This document shows positions 34,410-46,182 of a DNA stretch of 64,000 nucleotides, piece after piece (the stretch's first letter is position 1; each line of letters opens with the position of its first letter). Where the stretch lies: the NCBI GenBank assembly GCA_024138025.1, contig JAMXBD010000692.1, forward strand, positions 558,001 to 622,000, written 5' to 3'. The translations under genes were made by a program, and so were the position numbers. Origin of the DNA: Combretum micranthum (Eukaryota > Streptophyta > Magnoliopsida > Myrtales > Combretaceae). A model generated the notes under the pieces. That model saw only the letters and a program-made list of their open reading frames with translations. It was not told where the DNA came from and did not search any database.

Positions 34410-37400
34410 GATGACCAATGGCATGTTCCCCTTCTAATTTTCCAAACTCACTAAAGAAAATTATGATAATTGGTATATTTGAATGAAAGCCCTATTAAGA
34501 CCACAGGATGCCTAGGAAACTAGTGAAAAGGATATGGAGAAGTTTGACTTAAGCAAAGAGAGATGAAACCATGTTTGAGGACGTTTTTAGTGCAAAAAAT
34601 GCCAAACAAGCCTGGAAAATTTTGTATCATTCTTTCAAAGTAGTTAATAAGATAGTAAAGGTGTGTCTTCAAAACTTGAGAGCAAAATTTAAGTCTCTCA
34701 AGATGAAATATACTAAATCAATTTCAGATTATATCTAAAAAGGTCCTTGTTGTTGTTAGTAAAATGCTTAGATATGGAGAAAAACTATAACATGTTCATG
34801 TTGTTGAAAAAAATTCTATTTTCTCTTGATCTAACATTCAGCTATATTGTTATGGCTATTGTGGAATCAAAAGATTTGGATTCCATGATGATTGATCAAC
34901 TCATGGGTTTCTCTACAAGCCCATGGAGAAAGGATGAATGAAAAGAAGTTGTAAGAACAAGTTCTTTTCTCCAAGATATCCTTGAAAGGTATTAAAAAAA
35001 AAAGATGGGGATGAAGAGTTTTCGAAAGGAAGAGGAAGATGCAAAGGTTACAATAGAGGACATGACAATGATAATGGTAGAGGAAGAGGAAGATTAGATA
35101 AAAACTCTAACAGTTCATAAGAGATGAATTAAAGGTAGTTTACAAGAGGTCATGGTAGAGGAAATTGGCCTAGAGGTAGAGGAATAAGGGATAATGTGTA
35201 ATGTTGCAATTATGAAAAGTATCATCACTATGATTCTAAATGTAGGTAGGCAATCTTGAAAGATAAAAAAGCCCTTTTGTGCAAAAGGAGAAAAGGAAGA
35301 AGCAGCTTTCTTGTCGTCATGTAATGAAGGAAATGATCAAGAAGTATGGTAATTGGACATAGTTGCAAGTAATCACATGACAAGAAAGAAGAGTTTATTT
35401 GTTTCTTTAATTGAATCAGTAGGAAGGTAACTATTGAAGGAATTTTTTATATTCTAATTCTGGCCAAAATTAGATCTCATTAGGTTATATCTCAAGTCTA
35501 TTATGTGTTTGCATTCAAATAAAATATTTTGAGTTTAGGTCAATTATCGGAGAAAGGCTATGATATCATGTTGAAGGATGGCTATTTAATCATATAAGAT
35601 TGAAGAAATAAGATAATTGTAATGGTGAAGATGTCAAAAAAATTGAATATTCTCTCTTCATACTTCAAGTTGATAGTGCCAAGTGTTTAAAGGCATGTGC
35701 ATCAAATTCTTCTTAACTATAGCATCAAAGAATAGGTTATCTTAATTTTGATAATTTGAAGCAACTGGTAAAGGAGAAGATGGTTCATGACTTACCTTAC
35801 ATCGATTATCTAGATTAGTTGTGTGAAGATTGTATTTATGGCAAGCATTTTAGAAATAGCTCTCCAAAGGAGTCATTATCAAGAGCAATTGAACCACTTC
35901 AGCTTATGCATGCTAATATTTGTGGTCTAATCAAACCACCTCTCTTGGTAAGAATAAATATTTACTACTATTCATTTGTAATATCTAATCGCAAACCAAG
36001 GCTCTATTTTTTGAAGGAGAAATCATAAGAGTTTAGATGTGTTTAAGAAGTTCTAAATGTTGGTTGAAAATGAAGGTGCTATTACATTAAAGCCTCGAGA
36101 ATAAATTGTGGTGGAGAGTTCACTTCTGATAGGAATTAACAAGCTTGAAGTTGTTGGAAAGGAAAACATAAGGAAGAGGTTTCAAGGAGGAGGACAAAGC
36201 CTCAAGGACGTCGACCTATACTTCAAGGCTGTCGGCCTTGCACATGCAGATTTTATTTCTTTTTCTTATTTTCTCTTTTTCTTTTTGTTTAATTTTTCTC
36301 CATATAATATTAGGGTAAGTTTTGAGGGCTACTATAAATAGTCCTATTCATTAGCTTTACAGGAGTTTTTTTTTTTTTAATTTGAGAACATTTTTGTGTG
36401 AACACTTTGTGGTGTTTATGAGTATTGAGATTTGATTCTCTTTATTCCCGAGTTCTTATCAATTCTTGAGTAATATAGAATTGTGGCAAACTCTGTTATT
36501 AGAATTTTGTAATTCTTTTAACATCGTAATTATTTTATAGATCATGGTATCTATCGTTCTATAATCTAATAGCAATCTCGTTTAATTTTATTGTTCGTGG
36601 AACCTATCAAAAAATAATTTTATCCATATCCTTTTAATTTCATTGTTCTTTCACATTGTAGAACACCTTAAAAATAAGATAAATTTTAACCCCCTCAAGT
36701 TCATGCCAACTTGATGACTTCTATGAATCATATGGCATTGGGAGAATTTTTACTATTCCAAGATCACCACAACACAATGGTATTGTGGAGTGGAAAAAAA
36801 GAACCATTCTTGACTCGACTCAAAACTTGCAGAAGAGCAAACACATGCCTAAAGAATCTTAGGTCGAAGCTATAGTTTATTTAGCTTATTTTTCCAACAA
36901 ATGTCTTATAAAGAGCTTGTAAATGGCTACATTACAAGAAATAAGGAGTGGAAGGAAGCCAAATCTTTCTGATTTAAGAGTTTTTGATTGGGTAACATTT
37001 GTTCATGCTGCATACAAAATAGGAATAAAGCTAATGATAAAAGCAAGAAGTTTGTGTTTGTTGTGTATGATACAAAGTTTAAAATCTACAAATTGTATAA
37101 CCCAACAAGTAGCAAGATTGTTCTTAGCTAAGATGTTTAAATTTGACAAAGATGAATGCTAGAAGAAGATTTCAATTAAGTTAGAAATTTACAAGAGACC
37201 TATGATGAGATAGAAGAAGTTAGTGATATTTTCCTTTGTTTTCCTTTTGCAAGTTTAGAACCTATAAATTTCAAAAAAGTAGTGCAAGATGAGAAGTGAA
37301 GAGCTACTATAGATGAAGAATACAAGGCATTCACAAGAATGAAACATGGAAATTGGCGACACTTCTCAAAGATAAGCAAGCTATTGGTATTAAATGGTTT

Positions 37401-38690
37401 TTAGAACAAGAGGAAATGAAAGAAGAGAGGTAGAGAAGTTCAATGCGCAATTGGTTGCTAAAGGATTCAATTAACAATATAGCATTAACAATGATGAAGT
37501 CTTTGCTCCAGTTGCATGGTTGGAAACTGTTAAATTGATCATGGCAATGACAACTCGTTAGAAATGGAGATGTAAAAATGGTATTTTTGAATGGATATTT
37601 AGAAGAAGAGATGTATACAAAACAACCTCTTGGCTATGTTGTTTACGGAGAAGAAGATAAAGTGATGAAATTAAAGGCCTTGTATGATATGAAATAAGCA
37701 CCAAGGGGCTGGTATAGTTGCATTAACAACTACTTCAAGAAAAATGAGTTCATCAAATGCCCACATGAATATGATCTTTATGTGAAGAAAAAGGAAAATG
37801 GTGATATGCATATTGTTTGCCTATATGCTGATGATTTAATCTTTATAGGTAATAATTTACTGATGTTTGATGACTTTAAAAAGGAGATGGCTACTAAATT
37901 TGAGATGACAAATATAAGGCTGATGTCTTATTATCTTGGCATTGAAGTGAAGCAATCAGACAAACACATTTTTATATCTCAAAAGAACCAAATAGTAAAA
38001 GTTTTTGAGAAATTAAATATGAAGATTGTCAACCAATCTCTACACCAGTTGGTTTTGGAGTCAAGTTATCAAGGTTTGATGATGCTGAGGAGGTAGATCC
38101 AATACTTTATAGAAACATGGTTGGAAACTTGAGGTATTTGACAAGCACAAGGCATGATATTCTTTATGGAGTTAATATAATAAGTCAATTCATGGAATCA
38201 CCATCTTTCACACATTTTAAAGCTGCTAAAAAGATATTGACATATGTTATAGGCACTTGGATTATGACTTGGTATATTTATTCTCTAGGGTTTTAATTTA
38301 GTTGGTTTATGATAGTGATTGAGAAGGAGATATTAATGATAGAAAGATTACTATAGGTTTCTATTCAGTTTTAGAGAGGCAAAGAACAACCAATTGTTAC
38401 TTTCTCATCTTGTGAAGCAGAGTATGTTGTTGTTGCTAATTGTATTTGCTATATTATTTGGCTAAGAAATGTCCCCAGATGAATTACTAAGATCTTTATT
38501 GATAACAAATCAAACAAAACATTGGAAAAGAACCTTGTCTTTCATGATAGGAGCAAGCACATTGATACAAGATTTAGTTTTATAAGAGAGTATTTTCAAG
38601 AAAGAGGAACATTTGAAATATGTCAAGTATCAAGATCAATTTGCTAATATATTTACAAGTCGTTGAAGTTTGAAGATTTTTCAAGATTAA
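34410..38690 (+). pseudogene. Copia gag-pol relic, interrupted by a solo LTR
   Basis: gag from about 34410 (NYDNWYI, then VMAIVESKDLDSMMIDQLMG near 34852-34911), a damaged zinc knuckle near 35200, and integrase with LWHQRIGYLNFDNL (about 35718), a zinc-finger half CEDCIYGKHF and the usual PLQLMHANICG. The DDE core is split at 36127-36708 by a solo LTR; beyond it the frame resumes at YGIGRIFTIPRSPQHNGIVE, which carries the catalytic Glu. RT has YADD at 37824-37835 in its longest open part (37782-38096). RNase H remnants include SCEAEYVVVAN near 38411. Many in-frame stops; not functional. Confidence 0.87.
36127..36708 (+). repeat. Solo LTR of gypsy family related to 52836-55856
   Basis: 582 bp from TGATAGGAATTAACAAG to TTCATGCCA, with TSD ACTTC (36122-36126) and ACTTG (36709-36713). 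Beginning and end match the LTRs at 52836-53455 and 55235-55856 (TAGGAATCA, then CAACCCCCTCAAGCTCATG). The U3 differs and lacks their ACGT palindromes. TACTATAAATAG at about 36330 is a TATA candidate. Confidence 0.85.
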
Positions 38691-38731
38691 GAGTAAGGTT
38701 TGGATTAATAAGAGTTTGAGTTTAAAGGGGA

Positions 38732-38937
38732 TGTTAGGAGATAAGCTTGCATTAGTTAATCAATTATTAATTTCTGTGTTTTATTTTTTAATAAAGGAGA
38801 TGAAAGGTTGTGTTTAGTTCAATGTTTTTAGAATTTGAAGAGTAAAAAATACTTGTATAAGTAACTTGTCATTATTAAATGACAAATGCAGCACTATTAT
38901 AATTTTTCAAATTTCTTTTTTTCTTCCTCTACCAACA
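38732..38937 (+). repeat. 3' LTR of short-LTR copia element
   Basis: 206 bp, TGTTAGGAGATAAG to CTCTACCAACA, preceded by the purine tract. Pairs with 34158-34374. Confidence 0.88.
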
Positions 38938-38942
38938 TAATA

Positions 38943-39215
38943 CCTCTTGTCAAATGCCCTCATGTACTAAGCTACTTTTACGAAAGATCAAAAAGAGATT
39001 AGAACAAAAATCATATAGCCTCTTTTTTAAGAATTACAAGTTTGATACTTTATAACATCTTTACTTGTTAGTGTGTTGAAGTTTTCCAAGATAATCTATT
39101 CCTCATCAATGCCTTGTTGCTCTAAGTCATTCCTCATATATACTTTCACATCACTTTTCCTAGGTCATGTGCGGCATGAGACTCCTATTGCACGCATAAG
39201 TCCACCATAACTAGA
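38943..39215. other. No gene seen
   Basis: Short spacer between the copia element and the next foldback element, with no feature recognised. Confidence 0.5.
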
Positions 39216-39221
39216 TCTACT

Positions 39222-39520
39222 TAGACACCTCCCAAGTCTAAGTCGGGTCCAAAAAAGTGGACCCGAAACTAGCCTATGGGGGTAGTGGGGCAAGTAGGAC
39301 CCATAAACCTGCCCGTTCATAGGTGGGTCCTATGGGTCCAATATGTAATTTAAGAAAAAATTCCAAGCTAAAATTTTTTTTCTTCTTTTTTTTTAACAAA
39401 AACCAGATGGAACCTATTGGACCCGTAGGATCCATTAAGTCCTTAAGATGAACCCGGATTGGACCCGCCATAGCTGGTTCTCCCCAGCTCCTGGTTCGGA
39501 CCCTACTTGAGGAGATGCCT
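39222..39520. mobile_element. MITE-like foldback element rich in GGACCC motifs
   Basis: About 300 bp with inverted ends: left TAGACACCTCCCAAGTC and right the complement of TAGGCATCTCCTCAAGTA. GGGTCC/GGACCC repeats inside fold back on each other. The flanks AGATCTAC and AGATATAC look like an imperfect 8-bp TSD, but two extra bases separate the left copy from the arm. A hAT-type MITE is likely, not proven. Confidence 0.5.
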
Positions 39521-39530
39521 AGATATACCT

Positions 39531-40857
39531 TAATATAAAATTTACTACCGTCTCTTTTAAACCTATGCCAATTCTATTCTATAATCTATGCATGGCTTTA
39601 GCCACATAGGGTATCTCTTAAAACACGTGATTCTCATCATTAGATTTTATAATTGAACTTGATTTTTTCTATTTTTTAATGTATAATTTGGTTCATTTTT
39701 TACATTATTGGACCTTTAGGTTAACCAAGAAGTTTGTTGCCACGCACTAAATAGGTTCTAGAGTGCTAATAGTTATGTCACATATAACACTTAAATGTTA
39801 TACATAAAGATTATTATTAATTAACTGAGTTTCTTACCAATTTTAACTTAAGAAACCCTTATTTAAGTTTCTTAAGTAATGGTAAATAATCTCTCAGTAA
39901 TACATCAGAAGCCTCACGATACAAATATTAAACTCTCAAGTCAATAACACAACAACATCCAACGTATTGCACGAGTTGATTCACTGGTAGAGTTAGGCTC
40001 TTGTAAAAACATATACGTAGTCAGAGGTGCACTAGGGCGTTGCCCGGCACAGACACTCTAATGCTTAAGTTAATCCATAAGTTTCCTTTTCTCTTAAGAG
40101 TCTTTACTTATGTAAAGGAAAGATGGTTCTCCCTTTTCCCCAGAGGAAAGAGCTATTTTTAGTTTTTAACTTATACCAAAATGGGTTCTACCATATCTCT
40201 TCTGTTAAGGTGAATTCCACTTGGTAGCTGACTTAGCACCCAAGGTGAAAGGAGTATCCAAGCTAGGGAGTGGTGACCGTATGGAGTGTAGTCGAGCTGG
40301 TGATGTCCCCCAATCCTAAGATGGGACATAGGTATTTCATGACTTTTAAGTCTAGGCGACTAAGTTAAGGTCGGCTTCAGGCGAACTTGGACACGTAGAG
40401 TTACCTTAGAGGTGAGTCCAAAGAAAGACCTTTGAGGTCGAGCTTGCATGAGGGTCTCCCGCCTATCTCCTTGTAAACTAGCGTAGGTTGCATTTTAGAT
40501 TTCCTAGAGCTGAGGTGTCTTTAGATATGAATCCTTTTTGGGCCAGCTTATTGAATGTCTAGGCCTTCAATCTCTCACCAACATTTAGCCCATAGCACAA
40601 GTAGTCGAAACTTCCATATCAACATCATCATTACTTGTAAAGAAAAGAATAGGCTAAAGCCCAATACAAAAGTAACACAAGCCTACACGTTATGATCATA
40701 TGTTCCTATGCTAATGCACATGCAATAACCATCAATTTATATATTTAATATAGGTGAAACAAATTAAAAGTGGAGTACTCACACTTCGGTAACATAACTG
40801 GGAACCTAAGGGTCCCAGTAGCAGTAATTGCTTAAGGGATTGATAGAGGCAACCCAA
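39531..40857. other. No gene seen
   Basis: Moderately AT-rich sequence with no credible ORF and no terminal repeats I can pair. It could be part of an older LTR, but I cannot support that. Confidence 0.5.
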
Positions 40858-40862
40858 GTACC

Positions 40863-42337
40863 TGATAGGTGTAATTCATAATTTTCTTAGTATATTAAGT
40901 GTAGTGCTTGCTTAGAGAAATTTTTCAAGAATTGATGCTTAATAACTATACATATTCATTTCTGGTGATTTTGGAACAAGTTAATGCAAAAATTTCCAAG
41001 TTAGAGCAAAGGATCAAGCTAATTTTGGATGATGACAGGCATTTCATGGAGTAACAAAAATTATATGGGAGATTATATGCTCATCACGCCCATTTTCAAG
41101 GAGAAGAAAAGCACAATAGCCATAATAGGCTCGGTAACAGGCATTATGGGGTATGATCTGTCAGAGACGATCACACCCTCCATAACCCTCATGATCAAGG
41201 GTTCGATGGGTCTTTTTGGTTATTTTAAAGAAATTGAACCGATTTTTGTACAAAGGGCACATATGAAACCTTACCTAGAAGGGTTATTTCTGAAGGGGTA
41301 TCAAAGTGGGAGTATAACTAGCTTGAAACCCTTGGGACAAGAAACGAATTTTTAGACACATTTCTTTAATTTTCATTATAGTTCCTAGTAGAGAGTAACT
41401 GTAGAGAGAGAAAATGGGAGACAAGTGTATCATTTGTAAATTTCAAGTGTCATATTATGTATTTTTAGGAAGAACTTGAGAAAGAAGATCGGAATTCGTC
41501 TTTTGAGTTATTGTAAAGACTTCTATTGTAGTAATCCAAAGGATTTTTCTCTTATTATATCTTCTATGTGTATTTTGTTTATATTTCTGCATTTCTTGTT
41601 TAATTCTTGTTTCATCATCATGTATGAGTAGAAAATAGGATTTGTTCATTGAATTAAACATGAATGGTTCTTAATTGCATGTATTATTTAATTATTAATT
41701 AGTTTAGTAAGTTGAATTAAATAAATCTAGGAATTAGTGTATGCACAACACAGTTCTTCATTGAGAGATGGTGGTTCCACTGAACAGATCTAATTTACTG
41801 ATGGATTACTCATAATGATAGAGATATCATGGTGAGATTTCCACATTTCTTTCTAGGGAATTTAGAACGTCGTAGTTCTTTATGCAACTATTAAGCAACT
41901 GTTAAATTAGAAAGAGATTCCAATTAGACACATTTATGGTTAGGTATGAATGATTATAAGAAGAACATTTGTATATACAATGAATACTTGCAGATAATTA
42001 ATAACTAAAAGGCTAGTGATTGAAATTCATGTTTAGGAAATGAACAAATCTGATTGGTAATATCGTATTCTATTATCATGTTGTTTTAAGTAACATAACT
42101 TAGTATAATTTATAGTTTTAGATTAGTAGTGATAATTCATCTATTCTTTTAATCGATCTGCTAAATAATTGGATGACTAAAATGTACTAGTGCTTGAATC
42201 CATTCCCAGTGGTGATGACCCTATACTTTACTCTATACTACTACAATGATAGGTACACTTGCCTATAAAGACCAAGTTAGAGTAAAAGATTAGTTTTTAT
42301 AAATATTAAAACCTGGTAGCTCTAATAAGAGCCATCA
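40863..42337 (+). repeat. Solo LTR, Athila-like family
   Basis: 1475 bp from TGATAGGTGTAATTC to AGAGCCATCA with TSD GTACC (40858-40862) and ATACC (42338-42342). Its start resembles the start of the minus-strand LTR at 46183-48045 (TGATATAGGTGTTTTATTC), and its tail shares ATGATAGGTACACTTGCC with that LTR, so they are related families in opposite orientation. The ORF at 41029-41355 lies within the LTR and is not credible. Confidence 0.78.
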
Positions 42338-42396
42338 ATACCTATAACTCCTAAAAGAAATTATGAGTAAGTAGCCTCCTCTGGGGTTCACAACCG

Positions 42397-43610
42397 TTAC
42401 TCATGTCCTAAAACAACACCTACAGCATAATCACTCACATCGCACATGACTTCAAAGAGAAGATTCAAACTTGGTGCTACCATTATTGAAGCATTAATTA
42501 ATTTATCTTTTAATGGATTAAAAATTTCTAAGCAATCGTGATTAAATTCAAAAGGGCTATCCTTCTCTAATAATCTTGTCAAGGGTTTTGCTATTTTAGA
42601 AAAGTGTTTTATAAATCTCCTATAAAGCCCTGTATGACCCAAGAAATTACGAATTGCTTCTACTGAAGATGGGGGTAGAAGTTTAAAAATTGTTTCAATC
42701 TTAGCTAAATCAATTTCTATATCTCTATAAGAGATTTTATGTCTTAGAACTATTCCTTCTAAGACCATAAATTGTCATTTCTCCCAATTTAGAACCAGCT
42801 TTGTCTTCTCACGTCTCTTTAAAACTCTATGCAAACTCTATAAGCAATGATCAATGGATTCTCTAAATACTAAAAAATCATCCATAAACACCTTCATGCT
42901 ATCTTCAATCAATTCTTGAAAAAAAGCAATCATATATCTTTGAAAAGTGCAGGGTTATTACAAAGACCAAATGGCATTTGTCGGTAAGCAAATGTGCCAA
43001 AAGGATAAGTAAAAGTTATATTTTCCTAATCTTTAGGATCAATGGGAATTTGAAAATAACCAGACATTTAAGAAAACAATAATATAAATGCTTGGCTAAT
43101 CTCTCTAACATCTAGTCCACAAAAAGTAAAGGAAAGTGATTTTTCCTAGTGGCTACATTTAATTTTCTATAATCAATACAAACTCACCAGCTCGTAATGG
43201 TTCTCATAGGTATAAGCTCATTCTTTTCATTTGGTACAATCGTCATTCCTCTTTCCTTAGGTACTAGTTGAACTGATCTAACCCAAAGGTTATCTGATAT
43301 AGTATATATTATACCTATATCTAAGAATTTGATCACTTCCTTTTTCATGAATCTCTTAAATTAGTATTTAACCTCTTTTGTGGTTGAATTACAGGTTTTC
43401 TAATATGATTTTATGGGTACAAAAAGATAGATTAATCCACTTGATATCAGCTAACTTCGAAGCATTTGCTTACCTGTGTCCTCTAAGAACTTCCAATAAC
43501 TTCTCTTTTTGACTCTCAGATAAATTAGATGTTATAATCGCAGGTAGTTTAGAATCCTTCTCCAAAAATGCATACTCTAGGTTATTAGGGAGATGCCTTA
43601 ACTCTAGATT
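42397..43610 (-). pseudogene. Athila reverse transcriptase and RNase H relic
   Basis: Minus-strand reading gives WVSPVQVVPKE, then MRTI and VCIDYRKLN (about 43180), a decayed palm region, FMDDFLVF with the catalytic pair near 42870-42895, and an open stretch 42768-42397 (EGIVLRHKIS, then FLGHTGLYRRFIKHFSKIAKPL, ending in the RNase H start DYAVGVVLGHE). Several frameshifts and stops lie between 43500 and 42770. Nothing C-terminal to VVLGHE remains. Confidence 0.82.
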
Positions 43611-43642
43611 TGGGTAATTTATAATTGAAGGCTTAGCTACCA

Positions 43643-44239
43643 TCATATTTCCCTATTATTATCTAAAAACCCATGTTTATCAATGACTTGTTTCTCCTCA
43701 TCAAGTTTGTCCACCAAAGTCAAAATTTCATAATTTATGATGTCTTCTATATTTTTAGACATCAAGCTCATCTCTAAGAGATCATCACATAACAACTCTT
43801 GAAAACCTTGAGTAATAGCAAGATCGACATAATCAATAGAAAAACAAGCATCATCATGACTCATGGATTGTTTAATGGCAGCAGGCATATTAACCGTTAA
43901 ATTTCCATCTCCAACACTCAAAGTTAATTTACCATCAACTACATCTATGATGGCCCTAGCAGTTGCTAAAACGGTTTGCCCAAATATAAGTGGAACATCA
44001 ACATCCTCATCCATGTCTAAAATAGCAAAATCCATAGGGAATATGAAGTTTTCCACTTTAACTAAGACATCATCAATAACACATCTAGGATATTTGACCA
44101 ATCTATCAGTTAATTGTAGACCCATACGTGCAGGTTGAGTGTCTCTTAGTCTTAGCTTTTTAAATAACTTATAAGGCATCAAATTTATACTAGCCCCTAA
44201 ATCCACTAAGGCTTTTTGAACATTCAAATCACCAATCAA
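43643..44239 (-). pseudogene. Athila aspartic protease, still open
   Basis: A 198-residue open stretch with the catalytic motif ALVDLGASINLMPYKLF, then LQLTDR, CVIDDVLVKVENFIFPMDF, ILDMDEDVDVPLIFG and ATARAIIDV. It is the best-preserved domain of this element and keeps the catalytic Asp (D-L-G). The C-terminal ~80 residues lead toward RT. Being part of a broken polyprotein, it is unlikely to be expressed usefully. Confidence 0.8.
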
Positions 44240-45990
44240 GCAGAGGAGAGTAAAACTGCTTGGTCCTTTAGCTTTCTAGGTAATCTGTTTTGCAAAATGG
44301 CAGAACATTCCTCACTGAGGGCAACATGGGAGAGATCCTCTAACTTCTTCTTGTTTGAGATAAGATCGTTTAAGAACTTAGCATATCTAAGCATCTGCAC
44401 AAGAGCTTCAATAAATGGGAGGTTAATATGCAACTGTTTAAACAGGTCAATAAATTTACCATGTTGCTCTTCCTTGTGCTGGTTCTTAAGTCATGATGGA
44501 TAAAGAATTGGAGGTATATATTCCTTAACCTTAGGAGAGACAGGTTACTACGCTTTCTCTTGCTCGTTCTCCTTAACCGGTTCCTTAATAGCCTCATCTT
44601 CCATCACCACTTTTGAATGCTTTCTCCTTCTCTTGTTGCTGTTTCTTTCCCACTCCTCAAGGTCATTTTCTTTACTTGTTCCTTCGGATTCATGTTAGTA
44701 TTTTCGAGTAGTGTGCCTTGATTTCATTCAGAGAGCATCTTTGCAACCTGCCTTATTTGATTTTCTAAGTTGTAGATTGATGCTTCATGATTCCTTAACG
44801 TTACATTATTCGTTTGAATGAATTATTGCATCATCTCCTCTAAAGTTGGCTTCTTCTCTTAAGGTAGAGCTCTTTGAAATCCAGGTGGTGGTGGGTTCAT
44901 CCCTTGCATATTTTATCCTTCCCATAAAAGATTAGGATGATTTCACCACCTTGGATTGTAAGTATTAACATAAGGGTTGTTTTGAGTTCTTATTGGATTT
45001 CCCAAGTAATCCACTTGTTCGTGGTGCTCCAATACCTCTTGGTGAATACATGGGTAGTCCATAATTACTTCTTGTGGTTGCATAACTAGCCCCTTTACTT
45101 GATTTGCTAAGGCATCCACCTCTATTGCCAAGGAAAAAACTAAATCCACCTCATAAACTCCAGCTGCTTTCCTTTCCCCATTTTGACCGAATGACCATTG
45201 ATAGCTGTTTGTGACCATATCTTCTAATAATTGTAGAATCTACTCCAAAGATTTATGATTTAAAGTATTGCCTGTAGCTGCATTGATCATTTGTCAAGTT
45301 GAGTTCAAACCATTGTAGAAGTTTTATGCTTGCATCCAAAGAGGTAACCCATGGTGCGGACATTTCCTTAATAGCTCCTTGTAACATTCCCAAGTGTCAT
45401 ACAACATTTCTGATTCCAACTGAGCTTATATGGAAATATCGGATCTTAACTTCGCCATCTTCAATGGAGGGAATTATTTTGCTAAGAACTTCTTCGCTAG
45501 CTTTTACCAAGTGTTAATCAACCCTTGAGGCAATGAGTTCAACCATTGTTTTACTCTTCCCCAAAGTGAGAATGGGAAAATCCTCAATCTAATGGCATCG
45601 TCACTTGCTCCATTTATCTTAAATGCATCACTTATCTCTAAAAAGCTTTAAAGATGAGCATTCGGGTCCTTATCTTGAAGCCCATTTAATTGAACACACT
45701 ATTGCAACATTTGAATCACATTTGGCTTGATTTCAAAGTTGCTTACATCAACTCTTAGCGGGTTTATACTTGAAGTAACTCCAGTCAAAGTAGGACATAC
45801 ATAATCAAACATCGTCATTATACCCCCATTATTTCCTCCATTGTTTTCAGCAAGGTTAACTAGTAGTGGATTTTCTTCCCCTTGTTCCTCCATTTTGGTA
45901 GTTTGTGCAAGCCTCTCCTCAATCTTCAAAGGCGAGGATCCTAAATTTGCTTTGTAATTTTTTGATGATTTCGAAGGGCTGTCTTTCTGG
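44240..45990 (-). pseudogene. Athila gag relic
   Basis: Minus-strand pieces in several frames: an N-terminal part 45929-45699 ending NFEIKPNVIQMLQ; then the conserved gag core (DAIRLRIFPFSL, then WLNSLPQGLINTW, LAKKFLAKYFPP, WECYKELLRKCPHHGLPLW, about 45610-45340); then YQWSFGQNGERKAAGVYEVD (45218 downward) and a basic, Gln-rich tail to the protease. Stops are mostly single-base changes. Confidence 0.8.
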
Positions 45991-46160
45991 GTTTTGGATC
46001 AAAACCAAGTAATTTGGACGATCAACTCCTTGTCATGAACTACAAAAGCAAAAAATGGATTGTAAATCCTGAATCTATGTTTCAAAACAAAAAATTATAT
46101 AGAAAATATCAAATAAAATTTAGTAAATTAATAAAATCTAAGCATTTCTAATATTGTTAA

Positions 46161-46176
46161 TTCCTGCAACGGCACC
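46161..46176 (-). other. Primer-binding site, tRNA-Asp type
   Basis: The minus strand reads TGGTGCCGTTGCAGGA, close to the Athila site TGGCGCCGTTGCCGGGGA and better preserved at the GTTGC core than the copy at 20033-20051. It lies six bases after the LTR end. Confidence 0.8.
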
Positions 46177-46182
46177 AAAAAC

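Larger units (their letters stand above)
34158..38937 (+). mobile_element. Short-LTR Ty1/copia retrotransposon (Tork/Ale-like)
   Basis: 5' LTR 34158-34374, primer site at 34378, gag-pol relic, purine tract TTTAAAGGGGA and 3' LTR 38732-38937. TSD TAATT (34153-34157) against TAATA (38938-38942). Copia domain order. A 582-bp gypsy solo LTR lies inside its integrase. Lineage is inferred from the short LTRs and the gag wording. Confidence 0.87.

Noticed and set aside
41029..41355. 108-residue ORF
   Set aside because: Lies wholly inside a solo LTR defined by a TSD; no protein family resemblance.
43863..44503. Plus-strand ORFs opposite the Athila protease
   Set aside because: Shadows of the minus-strand protease and gag.
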